8,983 nucleotides of DNA from an uncultured Eubacteriales bacterium (GTDB taxonomy: Bacteria > Bacillota > Clostridia > Lachnospirales > Anaerotignaceae). The stretch covers positions 1 to 8,983 of the forward strand of contig CABPCX010000057.1 of NCBI GenBank assembly GCA_902406135.1, written 5' to 3'. The notes under the pieces were generated by a model. That model was not told the origin of the DNA, did not search any database, and worked only from the letters and a program-made list of their open reading frames with translations. Shown here in pieces: positions 1 through 6,429 of this stretch (position 1 is its first letter; every line of letters starts with the position of its first letter). Both the position numbers and the translations under genes were made by a program.

Positions 1-43
1 GGCAACGATCACTTTTCCCCGTAAGGCAGCTGGTAGAGCACAA

Positions 44-84
44 CCTTAGGAGGCGAACGCTCTATCCTGCTGAGCTACAGAGAC
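44..84 (-). pseudogene. tRNA-Arg(CCU) 5' half, copy 1 (no 3' half)
   Basis: Read on the minus strand from 84, this shows acceptor strand GTCTCTG, then TA, D-stem GCTC, a D-loop, GAGC, an anticodon-stem strand TTCGC and loop CTCCTAA with anticodon CCT. After the loop the expected complementary stem (GCGAA), T-arm and 3' acceptor strand are missing. It therefore cannot fold as a tRNA by itself. The acceptor and anticodon stem bases differ from copy 2, so the two halves seem to come from two distinct tRNA genes or to have diverged in those stems. Confidence 0.7.
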
Positions 85-145
85 TTATATTAAATTGAGA
101 CTGGCAACGATCACTTTTCCCCGTAAGGCAGCTGGTAGAGCACAA

Positions 146-186
146 CCTTAGGAGGCGGTCGCTCTATCCTGCTGAGCTACGAGGAC
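146..186 (-). pseudogene. tRNA-Arg(CCU) 5' half, copy 2 (no 3' half)
   Basis: Read on the minus strand from 186, this shows acceptor strand GTCCTCG, TA, D-stem GCTC/GAGC, anticodon-stem strand ACCGC and loop CTCCTAA with anticodon CCT. From memory this is very close to the 5' half of canonical Firmicutes tRNA-Arg(CCU). The match stops at CCTAAGG, where GCGGT should follow. The next 43 nt are the shared repeat segment. It is the first unit downstream of the leftward promoter at 274-302. Confidence 0.72.
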
Positions 187-273
187 ATAAAAATTTTAAA
201 TTTGAAATTTTCTACAGATATAAGACCCGAGATTTTGAGAAAACTAAAAACAAAGCTTTAGTTAACATTAAAT

Positions 274-302
274 ATAATATTTCTTTTTTATGTTTTAGTC
301 AA
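274..302 (-). promoter_or_regulatory. Sigma-A promoter reading left into the tRNA-half repeats
   Basis: On the minus strand, TTGACT (302-297) is followed by exactly 17 nt and TATTAT (279-274). This is close to the sigma-A consensus. The start would fall near 267, about 80 nt before the first tRNA-like unit at 186. No leftward coding sequence lies between, so the repeat units are the only visible product. Confidence 0.65.
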
Positions 303-330
303 GATGTTTGCACTAAAATAGTTCGACAAC

Positions 331-359
331 TTGATTTCACAGGTAATTTGTGTTAGAGT
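331..359 (+). promoter_or_regulatory. Candidate asnB promoter
   Basis: TTGATT (331-336) and TAGAGT (354-359) are 17 nt apart, each matching 4 of 6 consensus bases. A start near 366 would give a leader of about 30 nt before asnB. It is the best candidate I found, but it is weak and other placements are possible. Confidence 0.35.
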
Positions 360-395
360 TGAGAGTATATTTTAAGGCATCACAGGAGGAAAATT

Positions 396-2237
396 ATGTG
401 TGGTTTTGTCGGATTTACCGGACAGCTGGCACAAGGAGAATCGGTTCTTAAAAATATGATGGACGCGATTATCCATAGAGGACCAGACAGTGCGGGAACT
501 CATATAGATGAAAATATTTCACTGGGATTCAGAAGACTTAGTATCATAGATTTGGATTCCGGAACCCAGCCTATGTATAATGAAACAGGAGATATCGTTA
601 TAGTTTTTAACGGAGAGATATACAACTATCAAGAGCTCAGAGAGGAACTTATCAATAAAGGCCATGTTTTCAGTAACAATGCCGATACGGAAGTACTTAT
701 CCACGGATATGAGGAATACGGTGAGGACCTTCTCAAGCGTCTGAGAGGAATGTTCGCCTTTGTAATATGGGACAGCAAAAAGAAAAAGCTTTTCGGAGCA
801 AGAGACTTTTTCGGAATAAAGCCTTTTTATTATGCTGTAGTTGACGGACAGCTGGTATTTGCTTCCGAGATAAAGAGTATACTTATGTATACTCCCTATA
901 AAAAGGAAATGAATAAAGATGCCCTTGAAAACTATCTTACATTCCAGTACTCAGTACTTCCCGAGACATTTTTCAAGGGAATATATAAGCTTATGCCTTC
1001 TCACAGCATAACATTTGAAAACGGCAAAGTAGATATCAAACGCTACTGGGAGCCTGTTTTCGAGCCCGATGAAAATACAGGACTTAATGAGCTGGTGGAC
1101 AAGATTGACAATGCTATGCAGGATTCAATCAAAAAGCATAAAATAAGCGACGTTGAGGTAGGCTCATTCCTTTCGAGCGGCGTTGACTCAAGCTATGTGG
1201 CAGCCTGCTTTAAGGGAGACAAAACATTCACAGTCGGTTTTGACTATGAAAAATACAATGAGATAGACTATGCTAAGGCTCTTTCGGAAAAGATAGAGAT
1301 AGATAACTACAGCAAGCTCATATCCACAGACGAATACTGGAACATACTTCCTACAGTACAGTATCATATGGACGAGCCCTTGGCTGACCCTTCTGCGGTA
1401 GCGCTTTACTTTGTAAGCAAAACTGCGGCAGAACATGTTAAGGTTTCACTTTCGGGAGAGGGCGCAGACGAATTTTTCGGAGGATATAACATCTACCGCG
1501 AGCCTTTTTCTTTAAGACCTTTAACAAGACTTCCAAAGCCCTTGAGAAAATTTATGGGAGCCGTGGCATCAGCAGTACCCTTTAAAATCAAAGGAAAGAA
1601 CTATATCATAAGAGGAAGCAAGGACGTAGAGGAAAGATTTATCGGAAATGCCTTCCTTTTCAATGAGAAGGACAGGGAGAAGATACTTAAAAATCCTTCA
1701 GGAAGATACAACCATATGGAACTTACAAAGCCTTACTATGATAAGGTTAAACATCTCGATGATACTACAAAGATGCAGTACATTGACATTCATTTCTGGC
1801 TTATAGGAGACATCCTCCTTAAGGCCGACAAAATGAGTATGGCAAACTCCCTTGAGGTAAGAGTTCCTTTCCTGGATAAAGAAGTATTTGAAGTGGCAAG
1901 ACACGTGCCCCTTAAATATAAAGTAACAAAAGAAAATACCAAGTATGCCATGAGACAGGCAGCCCACAGATACCTTCCCGATATGGTAGCTGAAAAGAAA
2001 AAGCTTGGTTTCCCTGTACCCATAAGAATATGGCTCAGAGACGAAAAATACTACAATGTTGTAAAGGAAGCCTTCACATCAAAGGCCGCTGAAGAATTCT
2101 TTAAGACCGATGAGATTGTAAAGCTTTTGGACGAGCATAAAAACGGAAAGAACGACAACAGCAGAAAAATATGGGCTATATATATGTTCCTTGTATGGCA
2201 CAAGAAATTTTTTGAAGACGAATTAAAAGCAGCATAA
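396..2237 (+). CDS. asnB: Asparagine synthetase (glutamine-hydrolysing), AsnB family
   Basis: This cytoplasmic enzyme makes asparagine from aspartate, glutamine and ATP, with AMP, pyrophosphate and glutamate as by-products. The 613-residue length fits the family. The N-terminal class II glutaminase domain (about 1-200) has the nucleophile Cys2 right after Met1, HRGPDS (27-32) and NGEIYNY (72-78). The synthetase domain has the PP-loop-type ATP site SSGVDSS (260-266) and SGEGADEFFGGY (353-364). The start is fixed by Cys2 and by AGGAGG six nt upstream. It is a single-gene unit with its own terminator, convergent with the PBP gene. Some AsnB-family enzymes (B. subtilis AsnB, corynebacterial LtsA, C. 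difficile AsnB) amidate diaminopimelate in peptidoglycan instead. Sequence reading alone cannot tell these apart, and the cell-wall neighbours make that alternative worth keeping open. Confidence 0.95.
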   Translation: MCGFVGFTGQLAQGESVLKNMMDAIIHRGPDSAGTHIDENISLGFRRLSIIDLDSGTQPMYNETGDIVIVFNGEIYNYQELREELINKGHVFSNNADTEVLIHGYEEYGEDLLKRLRGMFAFVIWDSKKKKLFGARDFFGIKPFYYAVVDGQLVFASEIKSILMYTPYKKEMNKDALENYLTFQYSVLPETFFKGIYKLMPSHSITFENGKVDIKRYWEPVFEPDENTGLNELVDKIDNAMQDSIKKHKISDVEVGSFLSSGVDSSYVAACFKGDKTFTVGFDYEKYNEIDYAKALSEKIEIDNYSKLISTDEYWNILPTVQYHMDEPLADPSAVALYFVSKTAAEHVKVSLSGEGADEFFGGYNIYREPFSLRPLTRLPKPLRKFMGAVASAVPFKIKGKNYIIRGSKDVEERFIGNAFLFNEKDREKILKNPSGRYNHMELTKPYYDKVKHLDDTTKMQYIDIHFWLIGDILLKADKMSMANSLEVRVPFLDKEVFEVARHVPLKYKVTKENTKYAMRQAAHRYLPDMVAEKKKLGFPVPIRIWLRDEKYYNVVKEAFTSKAAEEFFKTDEIVKLLDEHKNGKNDNSRKIWAIYMFLVWHKKFFEDELKAA

Positions 2238-2241
2238 AAAG

Positions 2242-2268
2242 AATCCACCCTTAATGGGTGGATTTTTT
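2242..2268. terminator. Bidirectional intrinsic terminator between asnB and the PBP gene
   Basis: A perfect 9-bp stem (AATCCACCC at 2242-2250 with GGGTGGATT at 2256-2264) encloses the loop TTAAT. On the plus strand it runs into a T tract (2263-2268). On the minus strand the A run at 2236-2240 gives the T tract, so it can also end the leftward PBP transcript, whose stop codon is at 2283-2281. Confidence 0.92.
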
Positions 2269-2280
2269 ATGTATAAATTT

Positions 2281-4206
2281 TCAGCTGTAGAGTACAACGG
2301 CAGTGCTTTCGGAAATACTTTCGCCTTCCTTTGGAAACTGGTTTGTAATAGTTTCACCCGTTCCCACAAGGGTATAATGTATACCGAGGTTTTCAAGGGC
2401 GGACGATGCATCACTTACTGACATACCCGTAAGGAGGGGCATTGATATGTCATCGCTTTTTGCAGTTTCTCCATCGGGTTCGATATTCATATATTCAAGT
2501 ATCTTTTTTGCGGTATTTCCAAAACAGGGTGCCGCTGTGGTAACACCGTCGGCATATTCCTCGGGTTTGTCTATTACAACCAGCATTGCAGCCTTGGGGT
2601 CGTCGGCGGGGAAATATCCGGTAAAAGTAATGGTATATCTGTCTGCCGAACGGTCGCCCTGTTCGCCTGTGCCGGATTTTCCGGCTATTTTGTAACCCGC
2701 TACTTTTGCCTTTTTGCCCGTTCCTTCCTCAACTACGGCTTGGAGATATTCATTCATTATATCGCAGGTTTCCTGAGAAATGACAGTCCTAATGGCAGTC
2801 GGAGTATTTTCAAGTACGGTATAGCCGTTTTCGTCTATGACTTGGCTGACAACATAGGGTTTCATAATTTTTCCGCCGTTGGCTATGGAGCAGAAGGCCG
2901 TAAGTGCCTGTAGGGGAGTACAGTTGAAGGACTGCCCTATGGAACTTGTGGCAAGCTCCACAGGTCCAAGCTGGTCTGCGGTATACATAAGCGTTGAGGC
3001 GCCTGTCTCAAAGGGCAGGTCAACTCCGGTTTTTGAGCCAAAGCCGAAATCCTTCTGATATTTATAGAAAAGCTCGGCACCTTCTGCCTGGGCTATTTCC
3101 ATCATAACGGAGTTGCAGGAATTGGCTATGGAATCCTTGAGACTTTCGGCACCATGGCCGGTCCTCCTTATGCAGTGTATTCTTCTGTCGGCAACGTCCT
3201 TATATCCTTCACAGTAAAAGGTACTTGATGTAGTTATGATGTTTTCGTCAAGGGCACCGCATACAAGCATTGGCTTGAATATGGAGCCTGGCTCAAATGT
3301 GCTGGAAACATTGAAATTATTCCAGGTGCTGTTAAGTATTTCTGCCTGCTTTTCACTGTCCAGGGACTGAAACTCGTTTTGGTCATAGTTTACGGGAACA
3401 GTGGGATTATTTGGGTCAAAGGTGTTGGAAGAGGCTGAAGCCAGTATTTTACCCGTATCAGGTTCCATTACCAAGATAGACGCCGTCTCACAGGGGAACT
3501 CTTCCATGGCTTCTTTAACTCCTTCTTCCGCTATTTTCTGTATATTGACGTCTATTGTGGATATGACCGAGCATCCGTTTCCCGGAGGATAATAAATGAC
3601 CTCCGATGAGCCCTTTTCATACTGCCTTACGGTTCTGCCGTCCTTTCCCGTAAGATAGCTATTATATGAATTTTCTATGCCAAAACTGCTGTTTCCGTTT
3701 TCAAAACCTACTATATGGCAGGCAGAAACACCATAGGGATATACACGGCTTTCCTTCTGTTCCAGCCATACCCCAACCAGTTTCTTTTCTTCTATTTCTT
3801 TAGCCGTCTGTGCTGATATTTCCTTAAGTATGGGAAGATAATAGGTATCGTATTTAAGCGTCCCGTCAGCTTTCTTTTCCATATATGAGTTAAGCTCGTC
3901 AATGGATATTCCTGTGATTTCAGACAGACAGGCAAAGGTGTTCTCTAAATCTTCATCTTCCGCTTCGGCCAGTATTCTCGGTTCAAGAATAACGTCATAT
4001 ACCGGCGTGCTTTCTGCCAGTATATTTCCGTTGGCGTCGTATATGGAGCCCCTTTCGGAAGGTACCGTTTTGTCCACCATTGTTTGGGAAACCGCCGCGG
4101 CTTCGTATTCTTTTCCGTATATTATTTTTATCCAGCCGATTTTTATTATGAGAAATATAAGTATGGCTGAAAACAGATAGCCAATCAGTTTTATCCTCTT
4201 TGACAA
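2281..4206 (-). CDS. Class B penicillin-binding protein with one PASTA domain (SpoVD/PBP2x-like)
   Basis: This is a membrane-anchored D,D-transpeptidase that cross-links peptidoglycan outside the membrane. From a TTG start at 4206 it has 641 residues: a short cytoplasmic tail, one membrane helix (about 7-30), a dimerisation domain (about 45-210) with SERGSIYDANG, and the transpeptidase domain. Its active-site motifs are SIFK (Ser308, Lys311), SCN (363-365) and KSG (510-512). One PASTA repeat occupies about 587-641. Length and single PASTA match SpoVD, and the KSG triad also occurs in PBP2x and MecA/PBP2a. A GTG at 4215 is in frame but its G lies inside the AAAGGAG ribosome site (4221-4215). 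The TTG is 8 nt beyond that site and is the better start. The gene is divergent from blaI, and its promoter is covered by two BlaI-type operators, so a beta-lactam-inducible, possibly low-affinity PBP is likely. A sporulation role is the alternative. Confidence 0.9.
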   Translation of the reverse strand: MSKRIKLIGYLFSAILIFLIIKIGWIKIIYGKEYEAAAVSQTMVDKTVPSERGSIYDANGNILAESTPVYDVILEPRILAEAEDEDLENTFACLSEITGISIDELNSYMEKKADGTLKYDTYYLPILKEISAQTAKEIEEKKLVGVWLEQKESRVYPYGVSACHIVGFENGNSSFGIENSYNSYLTGKDGRTVRQYEKGSSEVIYYPPGNGCSVISTIDVNIQKIAEEGVKEAMEEFPCETASILVMEPDTGKILASASSNTFDPNNPTVPVNYDQNEFQSLDSEKQAEILNSTWNNFNVSSTFEPGSIFKPMLVCGALDENIITTSSTFYCEGYKDVADRRIHCIRRTGHGAESLKDSIANSCNSVMMEIAQAEGAELFYKYQKDFGFGSKTGVDLPFETGASTLMYTADQLGPVELATSSIGQSFNCTPLQALTAFCSIANGGKIMKPYVVSQVIDENGYTVLENTPTAIRTVISQETCDIMNEYLQAVVEEGTGKKAKVAGYKIAGKSGTGEQGDRSADRYTITFTGYFPADDPKAAMLVVIDKPEEYADGVTTAAPCFGNTAKKILEYMNIEPDGETAKSDDISMPLLTGMSVSDASSALENLGIHYTLVGTGETITNQFPKEGESISESTAVVLYS

Positions 4207-4230
4207 TACAAACACTCCTTTCTTAATTAT

Positions 4231-4240
4231 TACAAGTGTA
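4231..4240. promoter_or_regulatory. BlaI/MecI-type operator 1 (PBP promoter, start-site proximal)
   Basis: The core TACAAGTGTA fits the TACA-NN-TGTA half-site pattern of BlaI/MecI operators. It lies just downstream of the predicted leftward start near 4242, where a bound BlaI dimer would block the PBP promoter. The 19 bp at 4223-4241 recur exactly at 4323-4341. Confidence 0.82.
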
Positions 4241-4248
4241 GTATTTTA

Positions 4249-4277
4249 AATATTACATATGTAAGAAATAAAGTCAA
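4249..4277 (-). promoter_or_regulatory. Promoter of the PBP gene
   Basis: On the minus strand, TTGACT (4277-4272) is followed at 17 nt by AATATT (4254-4249), or at 16 nt by TAATAT. The -10 is imperfect. Operator 2 fills the spacer and operator 1 covers the start region, giving a leader of about 36 nt to the TTG start. This matches the way bla/mec promoters are repressed. Confidence 0.65.
4253..4264. promoter_or_regulatory. BlaI/MecI-type operator 2 (inside PBP promoter spacer)
   Basis: TTACATATGTAA is a perfect 12-bp palindrome with the TACA-NN-TGTA core and the same ACATATGT centre as staphylococcal bla/mec operators. It sits between the -35 and -10 boxes of the leftward promoter. Its centre is 23 bp, about two helical turns, from operator 1, which would allow two dimers to bind on one face of the DNA. 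Confidence 0.85.
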
Positions 4278-4293
4278 TATCAAAATTTTTAAT

Positions 4294-4321
4294 TTGACAA
4301 ATGGTTTAACAGGTTTATAAT
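4294..4321 (+). promoter_or_regulatory. Consensus promoter of the blaI operon
   Basis: TTGACA (4294-4299) and TATAAT (4316-4321) are both perfect consensus boxes, 16 nt apart. Transcription would start near 4328, immediately before operator 3. A promoter this strong fits a gene set that is silenced by its own repressor. Confidence 0.88.
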
Positions 4322-4330
4322 ATTAATTAT

Positions 4331-4340
4331 TACAAGTGTA
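4331..4340. promoter_or_regulatory. BlaI/MecI-type operator 3 (blaI promoter, autoregulation)
   Basis: TACAAGTGTA is identical to operator 1 and lies at about +3 to +12 of the blaI promoter. Its last base is also the first base of the blaI ribosome site AGGAG (4340-4344). Repressor bound here would shut off its own operon. Only about 24 nt separate the predicted start of transcription from the blaI start codon. Confidence 0.85.
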
Positions 4341-4352
4341 GGAGATGATGAC

Positions 4353-4727
4353 ATGAGTGATATGCCCAAAATATCAGAGGCAGAATATGAAATAATGAAA
4401 GCCGTATGGAAACACGCGCCCATAAGCACCAATGAAGTGGTAAGTCTTTTTGAAGGCGGAGACTGGAGCCCCAAAACAGTCCAGACACTTCTTGCAAGAC
4501 TTGTTAAAAAGGGCGTTCTCGGATACGAAAAAAAGGGAAGGGTGTTTGTGTATACACCCCTCATTGACGAAAAGGAATACATAAAAGAAGAAAGCTCATC
4601 GTTTTTGAAAAAATTTTATGACGGAGCGCTTAATTCCATGGTGCTTAACTTTATCGACGGCGATAAACTGAGCCTCGAAGATATGGAGGAACTGACCAGA
4701 ATACTTGAAAAAGGCAGGAGAGGATAA
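4353..4727 (+). CDS. blaI: BlaI/MecI-family transcriptional repressor
   Basis: This is a cytoplasmic DNA-binding repressor of beta-lactam-inducible genes, acting as a dimer on TACA-NN-TGTA operators. The 124 residues match MecI (123) and BlaI (126) in length. The N-terminal winged helix (about 7-72) includes SEAEYEIMKAVW, a recognition helix around WSPKTVQTLLARLVKKG, and a wing ending in RVFVYTPL. The C-terminal dimerisation part has the family signature SMVLNF. The bond Asn99-Phe100 corresponds to the Asn101-Phe102 bond that is cut in staphylococcal BlaI/MecI on induction. The start is supported by AGGAG 8 nt upstream. It is the first gene of the rightward operon and is autoregulated through operator 3. 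BlaI relatives without a sensor can regulate other genes, but the adjacent blaR1 makes the assignment firm. Confidence 0.95.
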   Translation: MSDMPKISEAEYEIMKAVWKHAPISTNEVVSLFEGGDWSPKTVQTLLARLVKKGVLGYEKKGRVFVYTPLIDEKEYIKEESSSFLKKFYDGALNSMVLNFIDGDKLSLEDMEELTRILEKGRRG

Positions 4728-4731
4728 AGTA

Positions 4732-6429
4732 ATGATGAATGATATTTTTACAAGCCTTTTGATAATTTCCTGTATGATGGCGTGTCTGGCTGTATTTAAG
4801 CATTTTTTTGGAAAGACAATGCCGGCATCATGGAAATACAGACTTGGATATCTGTTTTTTGTAATACTGCTGCTTCCTTTCATACCCTGTGTATCAGTGA
4901 AGGAAAGCTCGTTTGAATCAGCGGCTCAGATTGGAGAAGCCGGAAGAAAAGCCGTTGAGGCCGTAAGCGGAAGCGGAGCTATAAACAGCTTTGCTGTTAA
5001 TAAAACGGTATATAACCCGGGACTTTTAATATTTGCTCTGTGGGCGGCAGGGGCCGTAATTGTGCTGGCCGTATTTTTGATATCGCTGGCCAGACTGTCA
5101 AAAATTTTAAAGGACTCAAAACCGGCATCTAAAAGAACTGCTGCTATATTTGAAAAATGCAAAAATGAACTGGCCATAGACGGCAGAATCATTCTGAGAG
5201 TAGGAAACGTGAAGTCTCCACTGGTATTTGGCATATTTAAAACCGCTGTCATAATACCTGAAGAAAATATGGCCGAAGAAGATATGCGCCATATATTTAT
5301 GCACGAGCTTATCCACTATAAGAGAGGGGATATAGCCATAAATTATGCGGTATGTTTCTTTGAGATACTCTACTGGTTTAATCCCATGGTATGGATAGCA
5401 TTCAAAGGCCTTAAGGCTGATATGGAGTCGGCCTGTGATGAAGCGGTTATGGAAAAGACCGGCGATAGCTACGGCTACGGAATGACTATTATAAGATTTG
5501 CGGGAAAGAGAGAATTCGTTTCGGCGGCGGAAATGGGAGGAACCAAAAAGCAGATAGTAAAAAGGGTGAAGGCTGCGGCGCAGTTTAAGAAAGCTACGGC
5601 AAAACAGCGTGTAATAAGCGCTCTTACCTTTGCGGTGCTTACCGTAACGGTTATGGCATCCCTTCCTGTAGTATCGGTAAATGCGGTTGAGAAAAATGCC
5701 GATATTACTGGAGAAACGGTTTATGAAGCGGATATGTCGGAGTATTTTGACGGAGTTAACGGCAGTTTTGTGCTTTATGACCTTAACAGTGACAGTTATA
5801 CCATATATAACAAAGAAATGAGCGAGAAAAGGGTTTCCCCTGATTCAACCTACAAAATAATAAGTGCCCTTTCTGCCCTTGAAAGCGGAATAATAAGCCC
5901 TGACGAAAATACCCTTCAGTGGAATGGTGAACAGTATTGCTTTGAAGCGTGGAATCAGGACCAGAATTTATCCTCAGCCATGCAGAATTCCGTAAACTGG
6001 TATTTTGACAGGCTGAATGAAAACAACCGTAAGAACTTAGAAAATACCTTTAATACCTTTGAATACGGAAACTGTGACCTGAGCGGCGGAAATGATTTCT
6101 GGATGGAATCCTCCCTTAAAATATCGCCCGTTGAACAGATAGATGTTTTAAAGGCTCTCTATCTTAACGAATACGGATTTGATGAAGAGAATGTTCAGGC
6201 CGTAAAGGATTCAATGAAAATTACCGATGGCTTTTACGGAAAGACCGGCAGCGGAATGGTAAACGGAAAAGAGGTAAACGGCTGGTTTGTGGGATTTGTT
6301 GAAAGCGAAGACAACGTATGGTTTTTCGCCCTTAATATGAATGACGAAAACGGCGCCAACGGAAGCACCGCCGCAGATGCCGCCATTGAAATATTAAATG
6401 ACAGGGGTATAATAGATTATGAGATATAA
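4732..6429 (+). CDS. blaR1: BlaR1/MecR1-type beta-lactam sensor and M56 metalloprotease
   Basis: This membrane protein senses beta-lactams outside and signals by proteolysis inside. From ATG 4732 it has 565 residues. Membrane helices lie at about 4-25, 36-55, 97-120 and 295-315. The zinc protease motif HELIH (191-195) and a downstream ESACDEAVME (about 232-241) mark the M56 domain. After the last helix an outer class D beta-lactamase-like sensor domain (about 335-565) carries STYK (372-375, acylated Ser372), SVN (420-422) and KTGS (504-507). The complete motif set suggests a working sensor. ATG 4732 has a GAGAGGA ribosome site 7 nt upstream. A start at 4705 would overlap the end of blaI and has no such site, while ATG 4735 is possible. 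It lies 4 nt after blaI and overlaps the lipoprotein gene by 11 nt, so the three are co-transcribed. Confidence 0.94.
   Translation: MMNDIFTSLLIISCMMACLAVFKHFFGKTMPASWKYRLGYLFFVILLLPFIPCVSVKESSFESAAQIGEAGRKAVEAVSGSGAINSFAVNKTVYNPGLLIFALWAAGAVIVLAVFLISLARLSKILKDSKPASKRTAAIFEKCKNELAIDGRIILRVGNVKSPLVFGIFKTAVIIPEENMAEEDMRHIFMHELIHYKRGDIAINYAVCFFEILYWFNPMVWIAFKGLKADMESACDEAVMEKTGDSYGYGMTIIRFAGKREFVSAAEMGGTKKQIVKRVKAAAQFKKATAKQRVISALTFAVLTVTVMASLPVVSVNAVEKNADITGETVYEADMSEYFDGVNGSFVLYDLNSDSYTIYNKEMSEKRVSPDSTYKIISALSALESGIISPDENTLQWNGEQYCFEAWNQDQNLSSAMQNSVNWYFDRLNENNRKNLENTFNTFEYGNCDLSGGNDFWMESSLKISPVEQIDVLKALYLNEYGFDEENVQAVKDSMKITDGFYGKTGSGMVNGKEVNGWFVGFVESEDNVWFFALNMNDENGANGSTAADAAIEILNDRGIIDYEI

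Larger units (their letters stand above)
1..186 (-). repeat. Tandem pair of 84-nt tRNA-half chimeric repeats, period 102
   Basis: Units 1-84 and 103-186 are direct repeats separated by an AT-rich 18-nt spacer. The first 55 nt are identical. The only differences are two in the anticodon-stem part and three in the acceptor-stem part of the tRNA-derived section. On the minus strand each unit starts as a tRNA-Arg(CCU) 5' half and continues into a segment that does not complete the cloverleaf. That segment can instead pair back with the tRNA half over about 21 base pairs with small mismatches (GTAG with TTAC, CAGC with GCTG, TAGAGC with GCTCTA, and an outer pyrimidine run with GGGGA). Read on the plus strand, the other arm also looks like a degenerate tRNA D-arm (GGCAGCTGGTAGAGC). 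The array reaches the left edge of the window, so more units may lie outside. The function is unknown, and an assembly or amplification chimera cannot be excluded. Confidence 0.85.
187..395. other. AT-rich intergenic leader between the repeats and asnB
   Basis: I see no open reading frame, T-box (no GGTGGNACCGCG-like sequence) or other riboswitch signature here. It holds a strong leftward promoter (274-302), a weaker candidate rightward promoter (331-359) and the asnB ribosome site AGGAGG at 384-389. The stretch 187-280 is very AT-rich, without a convincing terminator hairpin on either strand. Confidence 0.6.

Noticed and set aside
1..49. End of a 5S rRNA gene on the minus strand
   Set aside because: GTTGCC near the end is reminiscent of 5S rRNA 3' ends, but the rest of the stretch does not form the conserved 5S helices as far as I can judge, and the D-arm likeness is stronger.
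1..186. CRISPR array or two intact tRNA genes
   Set aside because: There are only two units with one AT-rich 18-nt spacer, and the unit is far longer than a CRISPR repeat. Neither strand gives a full cloverleaf, because the T-arm and 3' acceptor strand are missing.
1..186. Group I intron inside tRNA-Arg(CCU)
   Set aside because: Introns are known near this anticodon, but the second tRNA half follows only about 60 nt later, with no 3' exon and too little room for an intron core.
187..395. T-box leader upstream of asnB
   Set aside because: No T-box sequence, specifier stem or antiterminator/terminator pair can be seen in this short AT-rich leader.
4705..4731. Upstream ATG at 4705 as the blaR1 start
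   Set aside because: It would overlap blaI by 23 nt, lacks a good ribosome site and adds a charged segment not expected before the first BlaR1 helix. ATG 4732 has GAGAGGA at good spacing.
5830..6429. Separate class D beta-lactamase gene
   Set aside because: The STYK, SVN and KTG motifs are in frame with the M56 domain and transmembrane helices, as in BlaR1. It is a sensor domain of the same protein.
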